Positions 1-7,487 of a stretch of 42,408 nt of DNA are shown piece after piece. The first letter of the stretch is position 1. Each line of letters opens with the position of its first letter. The stretch spans positions 1-42,408 of the forward strand of contig JANXNI010000027.1 in the NCBI GenBank assembly GCA_025354165.1, written 5' to 3'. The notes below the pieces were generated by a model. It saw only the letters and a program-made list of their open reading frames with translations. It searched no databases and had not been told where the DNA came from. This stretch comes from Burkholderiales bacterium. GTDB taxonomy: Bacteria > Pseudomonadota > Gammaproteobacteria > Burkholderiales > Casimicrobiaceae. The position numbers and the translations under genes were made by a program.

Positions 1-175
1 TTTTTCGATCAATGAACTATCGATTTAATTTTATCTGACTAACAGCATTTTCATGAATTAACCGTTTTATGTGGGGGAGTGAATGAATTGTCAGTAGATA
101 AGAAAGAACAAACAAACAAAAAACGCGCGCCGAGGCGTGATGCACGGGCGTTCGCGGTGATTCTGGTATCTACGC
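1..175. other. Left flank, probably host DNA, with a possible interrupted host reading frame
   Basis: This stretch is AT-richer than the phage and lies outside the transposase-site array. A GGGGGAG ribosome-binding-like sequence at 73-79 precedes a frame that could start at TTG 88 or GTG 79 and is basic at its N-terminus (KKEQTNKKRAPRRDAR). It runs into the phage end. If the phage is removed between the two tacgc copies (171-175 and 42293-42297), the frame continues open to the end of the window. That is weak support for an interrupted host gene, because an open stretch of about 37 codons can occur by chance. I do not recognise a protein family. One TTAACCG motif lies at 58-64. Confidence 0.35.
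171..175. repeat. Candidate 5-bp target-site duplication, left copy (tacgc)
   Basis: The pentamer tacgc occurs here and at 42293-42297, just outside the left and right transposase-site arrays. Mu-like phages duplicate 5 bp of target on insertion. A matching pentamer in two short search windows has a sizeable chance of being coincidental, and the implied termini lack TG/CA, so this is tentative. Confidence 0.35.
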
Positions 176-178
176 AGT

Positions 179-240
179 CAATTTGACCGATTTGCGCAGC
201 GATTTGTATTTAACCGATTATTTGCGGCCGATTTGGCAGT
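179..240 (+). repeat. Left-end transposase-site array
   Basis: Copies of a CRATTTG heptamer lie at 179-185, 188-194, 200-206 and 229-235, with a split version (CGATTA-TTTG) at 215-224. The segment 221-240 (tttgcggccgatttggcagt) is repeated inverted at the right end (42242-42261) with 2 mismatches. Clustered, directly repeated boxes at the element tip are what MuA-type transposases bind. A TTAACCG motif (210-216) sits between the boxes. The call rests on the repeats and their position; the exact protein footprint is inferred. Confidence 0.7.
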
Positions 241-259
241 AACTTCGGGCGAAAGCAGC

Positions 260-1075
260 TTAATCTGCGTTCGTATGCGCCCACCACACCACGCGTCCCA
301 AAATTCCAAACTCGCGCTGGTTCATCGCGTCGCTCGTGAGCGTTAGCGTTTTGTAAAACTCACGGTTATCGGAAATCACGTCCAGCGAGCCATCCAGGCC
401 GCGCTGCAAGCGTTTGACGTACACCTCACCGTCAAGTAGCACTGCATAGATGTCATCGCGCGCCGGGCCGGTGTCGCGCTTGTCGATCAGTACGATATCG
501 CCGCTGCACAGCGTCGGCTTCATCGAGTCGCCGCGCACCACGGCCAGCGCCAGCATCGTCGGCGGGACACGCAGCTCTTCTTCCAACCATTGCCGATTGA
601 ATGAGCGCGTGCCGATCACCTCGTCATCGACGGCCATGATGCCCTCGCCAGCGCTCAACAAGTTCCGATACAGCGGTATCTCGACGAGCTGGGCGGCGTA
701 TCGAGTCTCATGCGCGGGCGGTTGCCCGTCCGTCGTCAGCACCGTTGATCGCGCGTCTTCGTATTGTTGTTGTCCAAGCAACGGTTGATTGGTGTCGGCG
801 GACTCCACGGCCTGTGAAAACCGCACCAAGCCCGACAGCATGCCGGACGCCTGCGGATCAATGCGTGCGACGGTCATCGCAATAGTGATGAGACGATCAC
901 CAGGAATCGACGTTTCATTGGTGATGTAGGCATCCAGTGTGCGCTTCGGAATGCCGGTCGCGTCGCTTATGACTTGCGTCCCACCGGCAGCACGCACCCC
1001 GACTCTCAACAGTTCCGCAATGCGCTTTCGCATCGTGTCCGAGTTCGACGGACTTTCAGCGGGCAACTCAGACAT
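260..1075 (-). CDS. c: Phage repressor, XRE-like HTH plus S24 (LexA/CI) autoprotease
   Basis: This 271-aa protein is the likely lysogeny repressor. Residues 15-65 form a helix-turn-helix region (TQVISDATGIPKRTLDAYI). The C-terminal half is a peptidase S24 domain with nucleophile Ser184 in GDSMKPT and general base Lys221 in VYVKRL. Ala142-Gly143 is in the right place for the self-cleavage site. By family knowledge, RecA-stimulated cleavage would inactivate it during DNA damage and induce the phage. Classical Mu repressor lacks this domain, so this phage is probably SOS-inducible, as some CI-type transposable phages are. The start ATG at 1075 is preceded by an AAGGGGGG ribosome-binding sequence. 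It faces ner across the operator region 1076-1259. Confidence 0.93.
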   Translation of the reverse strand: MSELPAESPSNSDTMRKRIAELLRVGVRAAGGTQVISDATGIPKRTLDAYITNETSIPGDRLITIAMTVARIDPQASGMLSGLVRFSQAVESADTNQPLLGQQQYEDARSTVLTTDGQPPAHETRYAAQLVEIPLYRNLLSAGEGIMAVDDEVIGTRSFNRQWLEEELRVPPTMLALAVVRGDSMKPTLCSGDIVLIDKRDTGPARDDIYAVLLDGEVYVKRLQRGLDGSLDVISDNREFYKTLTLTSDAMNQREFGILGRVVWWAHTNAD

Positions 1076-1140
1076 AGCGCCCCCCTTGATCTCGCATTGT
1101 CCGAGTTGGCGGAGCGCTTGATTCTGCGCCGCTCGCGGCG

Positions 1141-1170
1141 ATATTTCGCAAACTTGGACATCTCAGACAA
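1141..1170 (-). promoter_or_regulatory. Putative repressor promoter with TCAGACAA repeats
   Basis: Reading leftward, TTGTCT (1170-1165) and AAATAT (1146-1141) are separated by 18 bp and lie about 65 bp before the repressor start. The -35 box lies within one of two direct TCAGACAA repeats (1163-1170 and 1172-1179); related TTGTCC/TTGGACA elements are nearby. They are plausible operator half-sites for the repressor's own control. The call is by motif only. Confidence 0.4.
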
Positions 1171-1200
1171 GTCAGACAAACAAATTTCTCTGGATATCGC

Positions 1201-1228
1201 TTGACACGTTCGCGAAATCCAGTAATAT
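1201..1228 (+). promoter_or_regulatory. Putative early promoter driving ner and the transposition operon
   Basis: A consensus TTGACA (1201-1206) is followed after 16 bp by TAATAT (1223-1228), about 30 bp before the ner start at 1260. It is the best sigma70-type match in the divergent control region. It overlaps the AATCCAGTAA direct repeats, which suggests repression by Ner or the repressor. Confidence 0.6.
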
Positions 1229-1245
1229 TCAGCATAATCCAGTAA
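1216..1245. promoter_or_regulatory. Direct repeat AATCCAGTAA x2, candidate Ner or repressor operator
   Basis: The 10-mer AATCCAGTAA occurs at 1216-1225 and again at 1236-1245. The 20-bp period is about two helical turns, so two bound protomers would lie on the same face. The first copy overlaps the -10 box of the early promoter and the second covers the transcription start region. Mu Ner binds paired sites in the equivalent place. Which protein binds here is inferred. Confidence 0.5.
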
Positions 1246-1259
1246 ATAGATATCGCCAT

Positions 1260-1598
1260 ATGTCGCTACCCTCAACAAAAGTGCTTCGTGATCCAGCTCG
1301 CCGCTGGTCGTGGCTGGTGGCCCACATGAAAGGGCGTGGCAGCTCGCTGTCAGCTATCGCTAGAACGATCAATATCAGTCGCTCCGCAGTGCAGAGCGCC
1401 AAATATGTGGCGTACCCCCGCGTCGAAGCTGTTCTGGCAAAAGCGCTTGACGTGAAGGTGCAAGAGCTGTTTCCAGACCGCTACGACGCAGACGGCGTAC
1501 CCACCGCTCGCCCCGTTGGGCGTCCGCGTAATTCTATTGACAAGACTGTACGCCCAACTGTTCGCGCCCGCAATACACAAGCGCGGAAGGCCGCTTAG
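1260..1598 (+). CDS. ner: Ner-like (Nlp family) early negative regulator
   Basis: This 112-aa DNA-binding protein belongs to the Ner/Nlp family. The conserved pattern runs from RRWSWLVAHMKGRGSSLSAI through a lambda-repressor-like HTH (about residues 27-50) to the family-typical LDVKVQELFPDRYDADG near residues 63-79. A basic tail (about 80-112) extends beyond Mu Ner, which is about 75 aa. In Mu, Ner shuts down both divergent early promoters once transposition genes are made; the position just downstream of the divergent promoter supports the same role. The ATG at 1260 keeps the conserved Trp-containing N-terminus, although no strong ribosome-binding site is visible. Confidence 0.88.
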   Translation: MSLPSTKVLRDPARRWSWLVAHMKGRGSSLSAIARTINISRSAVQSAKYVAYPRVEAVLAKALDVKVQELFPDRYDADGVPTARPVGRPRNSIDKTVRPTVRARNTQARKAA

Positions 1599-1600
1599 AT

Positions 1601-2047
1601 ATGCGTCGCGCGCAGATCATCGCCACGCCGGATTTTTTCGAGGTTCCCGCTCCTGCGCCGGTGGTTGAGGGAACGCACGACTACCGGATGGAGGTCAGTC
1701 AGCTCGTTTCACGCATGCTCGCCGATGCCGCGCTAGCCGAAAAGGATCGCTACGCGGTCGCCTCCGAAATGAGTCGGTTGACCGGCCAAGACATCAGCAA
1801 GGCCATGCTCGACGGCTACGCCGCAGAGTCGCGCGACACCTTCAACATTCCCATGAGTAAGGCGCTCGTGCTTGAAGTTGCCTGCCAAAGCCACGCGCTC
1901 ACCGCCTGGATGGTGGCCAAGCGTGGCGGCAAGTTGCTGCTCGGCGCAGAGGCCATTAACGCCGAAATTGGGCGACTGCAATGTGTCGCTGACGCAGCCG
2001 CACGCCAAGTGAAAGACCTGAAAGCGCTTGCAAGGGTGGCCGTATGA
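1601..2047 (+). CDS. Conserved early protein of unknown function upstream of the transposase
   Basis: This 148-aa soluble protein lies between ner and the small Mu-type HTH gene. It starts 2 bp after ner and its stop overlaps the next start (ATGA at 2044-2047), so it is part of the early operon. The N-terminus has a Pro-rich stretch (VPAPAPVVEG); the rest appears mainly helical, ending in a region with coiled-coil character (about 120-147). I recognise no catalytic motif. Genes of this size and position are common just upstream of A in B3-type transposable phages, but I cannot name a function. Confidence 0.8.
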   Translation: MRRAQIIATPDFFEVPAPAPVVEGTHDYRMEVSQLVSRMLADAALAEKDRYAVASEMSRLTGQDISKAMLDGYAAESRDTFNIPMSKALVLEVACQSHALTAWMVAKRGGKLLLGAEAINAEIGRLQCVADAAARQVKDLKALARVAV

Positions 2048-2304
2048 AGGCGCGCATCAAAAACCGCTGGCTGACTGCCTCTGAGATAGGCCGGGAGCTT
2101 GGCGTGTCTGCGGGCACCGTCCGATCAAGGGCGGCCAAGCAGGATTGGTTTCGCGTGCCGCGAGAAGAAGCGGGCGGTGGCCATTTGTATTTGTGGCCAC
2201 GCCAGGTCGAATTCGACCTTGAGGCGCTATCTCCGCATTTCGTGATTCGCAGAATCAATGCCTTTAGCGGCGCGGTTGCTCAATTGTTGGCGGATTATGA
2301 GTAA
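2044..2304 (+). CDS. Small Mu-type HTH DNA-binding protein
   Basis: This 86-aa protein contains a single Mu-type helix-turn-helix near its N-terminus (WLTASEIGRELGVSAGTVRS, residues 9-28) with the Trp-rich continuation KQDWFRVPREE, similar to the N-terminal domain of MuA. It has no catalytic domain. Its last 8 bp overlap the A start (ATGAGTAA at 2297-2304), which implies translational coupling. It may help A or Ner bind at ends or operators, or be a duplicated A N-terminal domain that became a separate regulator. That role is inferred. Confidence 0.75.
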   Translation: MKARIKNRWLTASEIGRELGVSAGTVRSRAAKQDWFRVPREEAGGGHLYLWPRQVEFDLEALSPHFVIRRINAFSGAVAQLLADYE

Positions 2305-4549
2305 GTCACATTACTCTGCCAAAGAGCTTGCCGGGCTGCCTGGTATGCCGTCCACCGAGCGCACGGTTAAGCGTCATGCCGCCGCTAGCAAATGGCGCGC
2401 CCAAGCGCGCACCGGCAAGGGCGGTGGCGTCGGCTACCTGCTCGCTGATCTACCCGAAGAAACGCAAGCGGCGCTCGTTGAGCGCCACCTCTCCACCCCC
2501 GCCGCAGCCACCTCGGCGGGAGCTTTGCCTGTCGGCGCATCCGGTTCGCTCCCGGTGCGTCCTGCCACCACTGCACTTGCTAAAACCTCCTCCTCTGGTG
2601 CGAGTGCAGTCACGGGTAAAGCTCCCACCAAGTTGGCTATCGCCAGCCCCCGGTTAAATCTCACCACCACCGCCGACAACCTGACCGAAGCCCAGCGCGA
2701 CAACGGCGCGGCGCGGCTCACCTTGCTGCGCGCCGTGTATGCACTGCGCGCCAACGGCCTCGCATTGCAAAAAGCCTGTGACGCCGTCGCCCGCAACGCC
2801 ACGCGCGGCACCCTCGCGCCCGAGCTGCAATCGCTGTTGTCGGTGGCCAATGCCAGGGGCGACGCCATCAGCGCCCGTACCCTCATGCGCTGGCACGGTT
2901 ACTTGCAGAGCGCCGCCGACAACCCCAGCGCGCAGATCACCGCCTTGGCGGAAATCGTCCCGGTTAAAACCCTCGCCCTCCCGCCTGACGTGCTCGGCAC
3001 CATCGCGCTGCTCGACACCAGCGGAAACAGCCTAAGCGCCGCCTGCCGCAAGTACGCCCGCGCCAACGGCTTCATTCACGATGAGGTCGAGATTAACCGC
3101 CTGTATCACCGCGCCACGCGCGCCCTCCGCGACAAAGTCCCCGCCAGCGTCATGCACAAGCGCCGCCACACCGGCGCGGGGTTAACCGCCAAAAAGCCGC
3201 ACGTCACGAGGAGCACAGCGAACCTCTTGCCGAACGACATCCGCGTGACCGATGGCCACAGCATGAAAGCGCCCTGGGCGCACCCTGAGACGGGCAAGCC
3301 CTTCACGCCTGAATTCACCGCCGTCGAGGATTGGGCCACGCGCAAAGTCGTCGGCTGGTCGGTCAGTCTGTCCGAGAACGCGCTGGCCGTGCGCGAGGCG
3401 CAACTCAACGCGATCCGCGACTTTGGCGTGCCAGGCATTACCTACAGCGACGGCGGATCGGGCCAGACGGCCAAAGACATGGACGACCCGGTGCGCGGCT
3501 TTTATGCCACGTTCGGGATCGATCACCGCACCGGTCGCCCCGGCAATCCGCAGGGGCGTGGCGTCATCGAGCGCGCGTGGGCCAGTCATGCGATGGAAGT
3601 CGCCCAGGAAAACCCGCTATTCCGTGGTAAGACCGTCGACCGCGACACCCTGCGCCGCAACACCATCGCCCTTGATAAGTCCCTACGGCTGGCCAAGCGC
3701 GACCCGTCCAACGTCGTCCCGATCAACCAACTCCCGCCGTTCACGCAGTTCATCGAGCGCATGACGCAGGCGATTGACGAGTACAACAGCCGCCCGCATC
3801 GCGGCTTGCCCAAAAACGACGCCACCGGCCTGCACTTCTCGCCCAACGACTATTGGGCACACCTGGCCACCCATCCCGATTGCGCATTCGAGACGGTCAG
3901 CGTCGACGCCCAGCGCCTCATGTTCATGCCGTACCTGATCGTCCCGGCGCGCCGTGGCCGCGTCACCCTGTTCAAGAAGTATTACGGCCACGCCGACCTG
4001 TACACCCTCGCCGACGAAAAGCATGTCCGCGTGTACTACGACGTGACCGACCCGCGCCTCACCTGGATCACCGATCTAGAAGGCCGCTTCCTGTGCGAAG
4101 CCACCATCGACGCCAACACCCGCGACGCCTTCCCCATGTCAGTCGTCGAGCAAACCCGCCTGCGCCGCATCGACAACCAGGCCAAGCGCCTGCAAGGCAA
4201 AGCGGACGACCTGGCCGAAGAGCGCGCCGGAATCGTCCACTACAGCGCCCAAGCCTTTGCCCGCCCCGATCTGCCGGTGCTCGACGTGGAAGACGACGCC
4301 ACCGTCGTCCCGATCAAACCCGAGCCCGAGGCAGACGCCCGGCCCGCCCGATTCGCGGATGAGCTGGACAAATTCCGCTGGCTCATGGCCCATCGCGACG
4401 CCGTCACCGACAGCGACACCAACTGGCTGCGCGGCTTCGCCAGCAGCGCGCTGTACCGCGACTGCGAGGAAATCTTTGAGAGAGAAGGCATCGCCTACGG
4501 CCCGGCCCACGGCGCAGGCGGCGAAGTTTTTAAGGTGGCTGCCGCGTGA
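2297..4549 (+). CDS. A: Mu-type DDE transposase (A protein)
   Basis: This transposase of 750 aa catalyses strand transfer for phage integration and replicative transposition. The ATG at 2297 is preferred to the upstream ATG at 2258: it begins directly with the Mu-type HTH (YSAKELAGLPGMPSTERTVK) and overlaps the previous stop. Counted from this start, a Pro/Ala/Ser-rich linker covers about 65-115, the helical end-binding domains about 125-270, and the RNase H-fold core about 310-510. The triad is D319 (VTDGHS), D385 (YSDGG) and E425 (VIERAW), spaced 66 and 40. The mu-C beta-barrel and a C-terminal tail that would contact B follow. Five TTAACCG/CGGTTAA motifs lie inside the gene. The stop overlaps the possible GTG start of B. 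Confidence 0.95.
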   Translation: MSKSHYSAKELAGLPGMPSTERTVKRHAAASKWRAQARTGKGGGVGYLLADLPEETQAALVERHLSTPAAATSAGALPVGASGSLPVRPATTALAKTSSSGASAVTGKAPTKLAIASPRLNLTTTADNLTEAQRDNGAARLTLLRAVYALRANGLALQKACDAVARNATRGTLAPELQSLLSVANARGDAISARTLMRWHGYLQSAADNPSAQITALAEIVPVKTLALPPDVLGTIALLDTSGNSLSAACRKYARANGFIHDEVEINRLYHRATRALRDKVPASVMHKRRHTGAGLTAKKPHVTRSTANLLPNDIRVTDGHSMKAPWAHPETGKPFTPEFTAVEDWATRKVVGWSVSLSENALAVREAQLNAIRDFGVPGITYSDGGSGQTAKDMDDPVRGFYATFGIDHRTGRPGNPQGRGVIERAWASHAMEVAQENPLFRGKTVDRDTLRRNTIALDKSLRLAKRDPSNVVPINQLPPFTQFIERMTQAIDEYNSRPHRGLPKNDATGLHFSPNDYWAHLATHPDCAFETVSVDAQRLMFMPYLIVPARRGRVTLFKKYYGHADLYTLADEKHVRVYYDVTDPRLTWITDLEGRFLCEATIDANTRDAFPMSVVEQTRLRRIDNQAKRLQGKADDLAEERAGIVHYSAQAFARPDLPVLDVEDDATVVPIKPEPEADARPARFADELDKFRWLMAHRDAVTDSDTNWLRGFASSALYRDCEEIFEREGIAYGPAHGAGGEVFKVAAA

Positions 4550-4608
4550 CTGGAATCACGCAGCAGCCGGAGTTAGCGACACACATCACCAACCAGAGGA
4601 AATTACCA

Positions 4609-5349
4609 GTGAAACATCAATTTGTCAAAACCAAGAACTACGAACGCTTCATGAAAGCGTTTCGCAGCGTCGAAGAGCGCGGCGCACGCGAAGCGGGCAT
4701 GCTCTTCGTCGAAGGCCAGCCCGGCGCAGGAAAGACCGAAACGGTGCAAGGTGTCGCCGCGCAAAACGGCTGGGTGTTTTTGCGCGCCAACGTGGACTGG
4801 ACGCCGCGTTACTTTCTCGGCGAGCTGGCGCGTGAACTCTCGGTCGACACCGCTGGGCGCAGCGGCGACCTGTTCAAGCGCTGCCTGATGCAGTTGGCCA
4901 AGCGCGACTTTCCCGCCATCGTCGTCGACGAAGTGCAGCACTGCCTGGGCAACCGCGCCGCCATCCTCGAAAAAATCCGCGATTTCAGCGACCGCACCAA
5001 CAGCCCCGTGATCCTCGTCGCTGGTGAAAACGGCGCATGGGAACGCCTGGGCCGCTTCCCCCAGCTCGCCAGCCGCATCGCCAGCCACATCAAGTTCGAG
5101 CTTGCCGACGACAACGACATCGCCGCCGTGTTCAAACAGCTTTGCGAAGTGCCCGTCTCCGCCGATCTGGTCTCCCGCGTCAAAAAAGACAGCAAGGGCC
5201 TCATGCGCCTGGTCATGAACGCCATCCCCGCCGTCGAGCGCATCGCCAGCACCAACGGCCTCAAAACGGTCACCGCCAAAGACGCAGATGGCGTGCCGCT
5301 CTGCGTCGACTGGCAAGCCACCCGCACACCACTCTACGGGCGCGCGTAA
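4609..5349 (+). CDS. B: MuB-like AAA+ ATPase, target selector for transposition
   Basis: This ATP-dependent DNA-binding protein would deliver target DNA to the transposase. Walker A is GQPGAGKT and Walker B is AIVVDEVQ, with a sensor-like motif after LVAGENGAW. The GTG at 4609 is preceded by AGAGGA at 4595-4600, giving 246 aa. The GTG at 4546, overlapping the A stop, would add 21 residues without a visible ribosome-binding site. Mu B is 312 aa with an N-terminal HTH; this protein lacks that domain and resembles the shorter B/TnsC-like ATPases of other Mu-like phages. Confidence 0.93.
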   Translation: MKHQFVKTKNYERFMKAFRSVEERGAREAGMLFVEGQPGAGKTETVQGVAAQNGWVFLRANVDWTPRYFLGELARELSVDTAGRSGDLFKRCLMQLAKRDFPAIVVDEVQHCLGNRAAILEKIRDFSDRTNSPVILVAGENGAWERLGRFPQLASRIASHIKFELADDNDIAAVFKQLCEVPVSADLVSRVKKDSKGLMRLVMNAIPAVERIASTNGLKTVTAKDADGVPLCVDWQATRTPLYGRA

Positions 5350-5480
5350 TGGACTCGAATTTCGCTTACCTGCTGCTCATCATCTGCATCATTGGATGTG
5401 CGGCCGTTGGCATCGACATCGCGGGTCGTGAGCGTGCGCGCAAGCACAAACCCAGCGACGACAAAGGAGACTTCCGGTGA
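5349..5480 (+). CDS. Small single-pass membrane protein
   Basis: This 43-aa protein starts at an ATG overlapping the B stop (TAATG) and ends on the next start (GTGA). Residues 5-24 form one hydrophobic helix (FAYLLLIICIIGCAAVGIDI), followed by a basic, charged tail. The coupling at both ends argues that it is translated. The role is unknown; small early membrane proteins in temperate phages can act in exclusion or host takeover, but nothing here shows that. Confidence 0.65.
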   Translation: MDSNFAYLLLIICIIGCAAVGIDIAGRERARKHKPSDDKGDFR

Positions 5481-6037
5481 AGCAGCACACGGATGCAACC
5501 CTCGCTTTGCGCGCCATTAACGACAGCAGCAGCAAATGCCTGGGCGTCGGCACGATTGCGGGCTTTCACACCAGCCTCACCCGCACCCAGGCTGACGCCG
5601 CCGTGCGCTACCTCATGGCGCGGGCGCTGGTCGAGCACCACAAGCGCGGCTGCTACCGCATCACCGCGCTCGGCGTGCAGGTCGCTAAGAGCGAGGCGGG
5701 CGTCGTCAAAAGCAAAACTGGCATCGCCGCCACCGCCACGCAAAAGCAAACGCAAGGTGCCAACGGCATTCGCGGCGCTGCCTGGCGCGCGCTGCGCATC
5801 ACGCCCAATCTCACCATTGACGAAATCCTGTCCCGAGTTGACGACGGCGAAACCGACAACGCCCGCCCGCGCGTGCTGCGCTATCTCGCGGGCCTTGCAG
5901 CGGTCAACATCATCACCCGCAAGGGCAAGGCGCATTTGCTCACCAATGACTTAGGCCCCATCGCCCCCACGGTCGGCCAGCGCGGCCAGGTGTTTGACCC
6001 GAACGCGGGCGTGTTTGTCGTGGGTGAAAGCGAGTGA
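5477..6037 (+). CDS. Early protein with two winged-helix-like segments
   Basis: This 186-aa protein starts with GTG overlapping the previous stop. Two segments look like winged-helix repeats: about 5-65 (TRTQADAAVRYLMARALVEH, then a YRITALG wing) and about 98-155 (TIDEILSRVDDG, then VLRYLAGLAAVNIITRKGK). They are joined by a basic, low-complexity linker. It is probably DNA-binding, with unknown targets. Similar proteins follow B in several Mu-like phages. Confidence 0.75.
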   Translation: MKQHTDATLALRAINDSSSKCLGVGTIAGFHTSLTRTQADAAVRYLMARALVEHHKRGCYRITALGVQVAKSEAGVVKSKTGIAATATQKQTQGANGIRGAAWRALRITPNLTIDEILSRVDDGETDNARPRVLRYLAGLAAVNIITRKGKAHLLTNDLGPIAPTVGQRGQVFDPNAGVFVVGESE

Positions 6038-6384
6038 CCCGCGCCATGCAACTCATCACCGACCTGCGCGCGCGTGACAAGGCTGCGTCGTTTGCTGTCA
6101 TCGCCCAAAAGATCGGCGTCAGCAAGGCCACCGTCGTGCTCTGGTTCAACGGCAAATATCCCGCGAACGCCCAGGCCGTCGAGGCCAAAGTCGTCGCGCA
6201 GTACGACACCGTGCAGTGCCCGTTTTTGCAGCAGACCATATCGCTGGTGAGCTGCGCGGAATTCCACAAAAAAGAGATTCCCACCAGCTCACCCAGCGCG
6301 CTCTCGCACTGGCGCGCCTGCAAGGAATGCCCCTACAGCGCCGCCCACTGGCATCAAAACGAAAGCGGAAAGACCAAAGCATGA
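6034..6384 (+). CDS. HTH protein with a C-terminal cysteine cluster
   Basis: This 116-aa protein starts with GTG overlapping the previous stop; the ATG at 6046 is an alternative. Residues about 18-42 form a clear helix-turn-helix (FAVIAQKIGVSKATVVLWFN). The C-terminal half has four cysteines in QCPF, SCAEF and ACKECPY, typical of a small metal-binding or Fe-S site. The combination of HTH and Cys cluster is conserved among early proteins of Mu-like phages. It is likely a DNA-binding regulator; the metal is unknown. Confidence 0.75.
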   Translation: MTRAMQLITDLRARDKAASFAVIAQKIGVSKATVVLWFNGKYPANAQAVEAKVVAQYDTVQCPFLQQTISLVSCAEFHKKEIPTSSPSALSHWRACKECPYSAAHWHQNESGKTKA

Positions 6385-6644
6385 ACGCCATCAAAACCAC
6401 CGGCATCGTCGTCGCCGCCATCGTCGTCGCGCTCGCCATCGCCAAAGCGCCCGTGCTCGATGTCGAGGTGAACGCCCAAATGCAGGCCGAAGCCGCCGCC
6501 ATGAAAGCGCCCGAGCCCTGCTGGGACGAGCTGCCGTTTCGCGTCGCCCTCACGCAAGAAAACATCGACCGGCTCTGCATCAAGGTGCAGCGCCCCCGCC
6601 CCGCAACCGCTGCCACCCGTCCCGTCGCGCAATTTCACCCTTAA
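6381..6644 (+). CDS. Small exported or membrane-anchored protein
   Basis: This 87-aa protein starts at an ATG overlapping the previous stop (ATGA). Residues 6-22 form a hydrophobic helix (TGIVVAAIVVALAIAKAP) that could be an uncleaved anchor or a signal peptide. The remainder is soluble with two cysteines (EPCWDEL and RLCIKV) that could form a disulfide outside the cytoplasm. The TAA stop (6642-6644) lies within a TTAACCG motif. The function is unknown. Confidence 0.65.
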   Translation: MNAIKTTGIVVAAIVVALAIAKAPVLDVEVNAQMQAEAAAMKAPEPCWDELPFRVALTQENIDRLCIKVQRPRPATAATRPVAQFHP

Positions 6645-6657
6645 CCGAAAGCCACCC

Positions 6658-7485
6658 ATGTCCACCACCCTCCCAATCTCCGCCAAACGCCTGCAAATTC
6701 TGCGAATCCTCTCGCTCGTCGACAACATGACTGCGCGCGACGTCAATCAGCAATGCGATCTGCTGAAAGACGCAACCGAAGCCAGCCAAATGCTGATGAG
6801 TATGGCGTCACGCGATCCCGCCCTGGTCGAAAAAATCGAAACCAAACCGATCACCTGGCAAATCAGCGACGAAGGCCGTGCCGCGCTCGCGTCGGGCGAA
6901 GTACCCGTCAAAAAATCGGGCCGCACTGCCCGCGTTGAAGCGGCTGAAACCGCTGCCGAAAGCGAAGAGGCCGACGAGGCCGAAGAGCAAGAAGGCGTGC
7001 TCGACTGCGCCGTGTGGATGTCTGGCGACGTGTCGATCATTCACGGCGAAAGCAACATCACGCTCAACGCGGATGAGGCCAGCAAGATTGCGGGCTACCT
7101 GGCACAAAACCTCGACGCTGATGTCTTCGCGCAGCACGTCGCGTCGCTCGTGCTCAGTCGGATCACCGCCAAACTGTTCGACCACCCCGACGATAAGCGA
7201 CAACCCAGCCCGTTTGACAGTGAAGTGGGCATTCCGTTGAGCCCGCTGTTCACGCCCAACAAATTCGAGGCGTTCCTGCGTCAAAGCCGCCCGGCCACCG
7301 AAGCGGTGAGCACCGACGCCAACTGCGCCAACGCAGGCGCAGCGCCACTGGAGCCCACCGAAGCCACCGGCCTGGCGGGCGTCGAGCTGGACGGCCCAAA
7401 GGGCATTCAGATTCCCGTGTTCACCCAGCAGCCCGAGGCCATGAGCCGCGCTGACCAGTTCGCTCAAACAGCGGCAAGGGGCTGA
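6658..7485 (+). CDS. Hypothetical early protein with winged-helix-like N-terminus and acidic linker
   Basis: This 275-aa protein begins with about 80 residues resembling a winged helix (KRLQILRILSLVDNMTARDV through WQISDEGRAALASG). A very acidic linker follows at about 95-120 (AAESEEADEAEEQEG), then a mixed C-terminal region. It sits in a run of early genes with 13 bp before it and 2 bp after it. No enzymatic motif is seen. It may be a DNA-binding protein; the function is unknown. Confidence 0.75.
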   Translation: MSTTLPISAKRLQILRILSLVDNMTARDVNQQCDLLKDATEASQMLMSMASRDPALVEKIETKPITWQISDEGRAALASGEVPVKKSGRTARVEAAETAAESEEADEAEEQEGVLDCAVWMSGDVSIIHGESNITLNADEASKIAGYLAQNLDADVFAQHVASLVLSRITAKLFDHPDDKRQPSPFDSEVGIPLSPLFTPNKFEAFLRQSRPATEAVSTDANCANAGAAPLEPTEATGLAGVELDGPKGIQIPVFTQQPEAMSRADQFAQTAARG

Positions 7486-7487
7486 TC

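Noticed and set aside
1193-1256. GATATCGC repeated at 1193-1200 and 1249-1256 as operators
   Set aside because: The spacing of 56 bp is not helical, and the word is short with a common palindromic core; the AATCCAGTAA pair is a stronger candidate.
2258-2296. Upstream start for the transposase
   Set aside because: The 13 extra residues overlap the previous gene in another frame and lie outside the Mu-type HTH; the ATG at 2297 has the ATGAGTAA coupling.
4603-5316. Long minus-strand frame opposite gene B
   Set aside because: It is a shadow of the MuB coding frame, as shown by Walker motifs on the plus strand; the minus-strand translation is Gly/Asp/His-biased with no family features.
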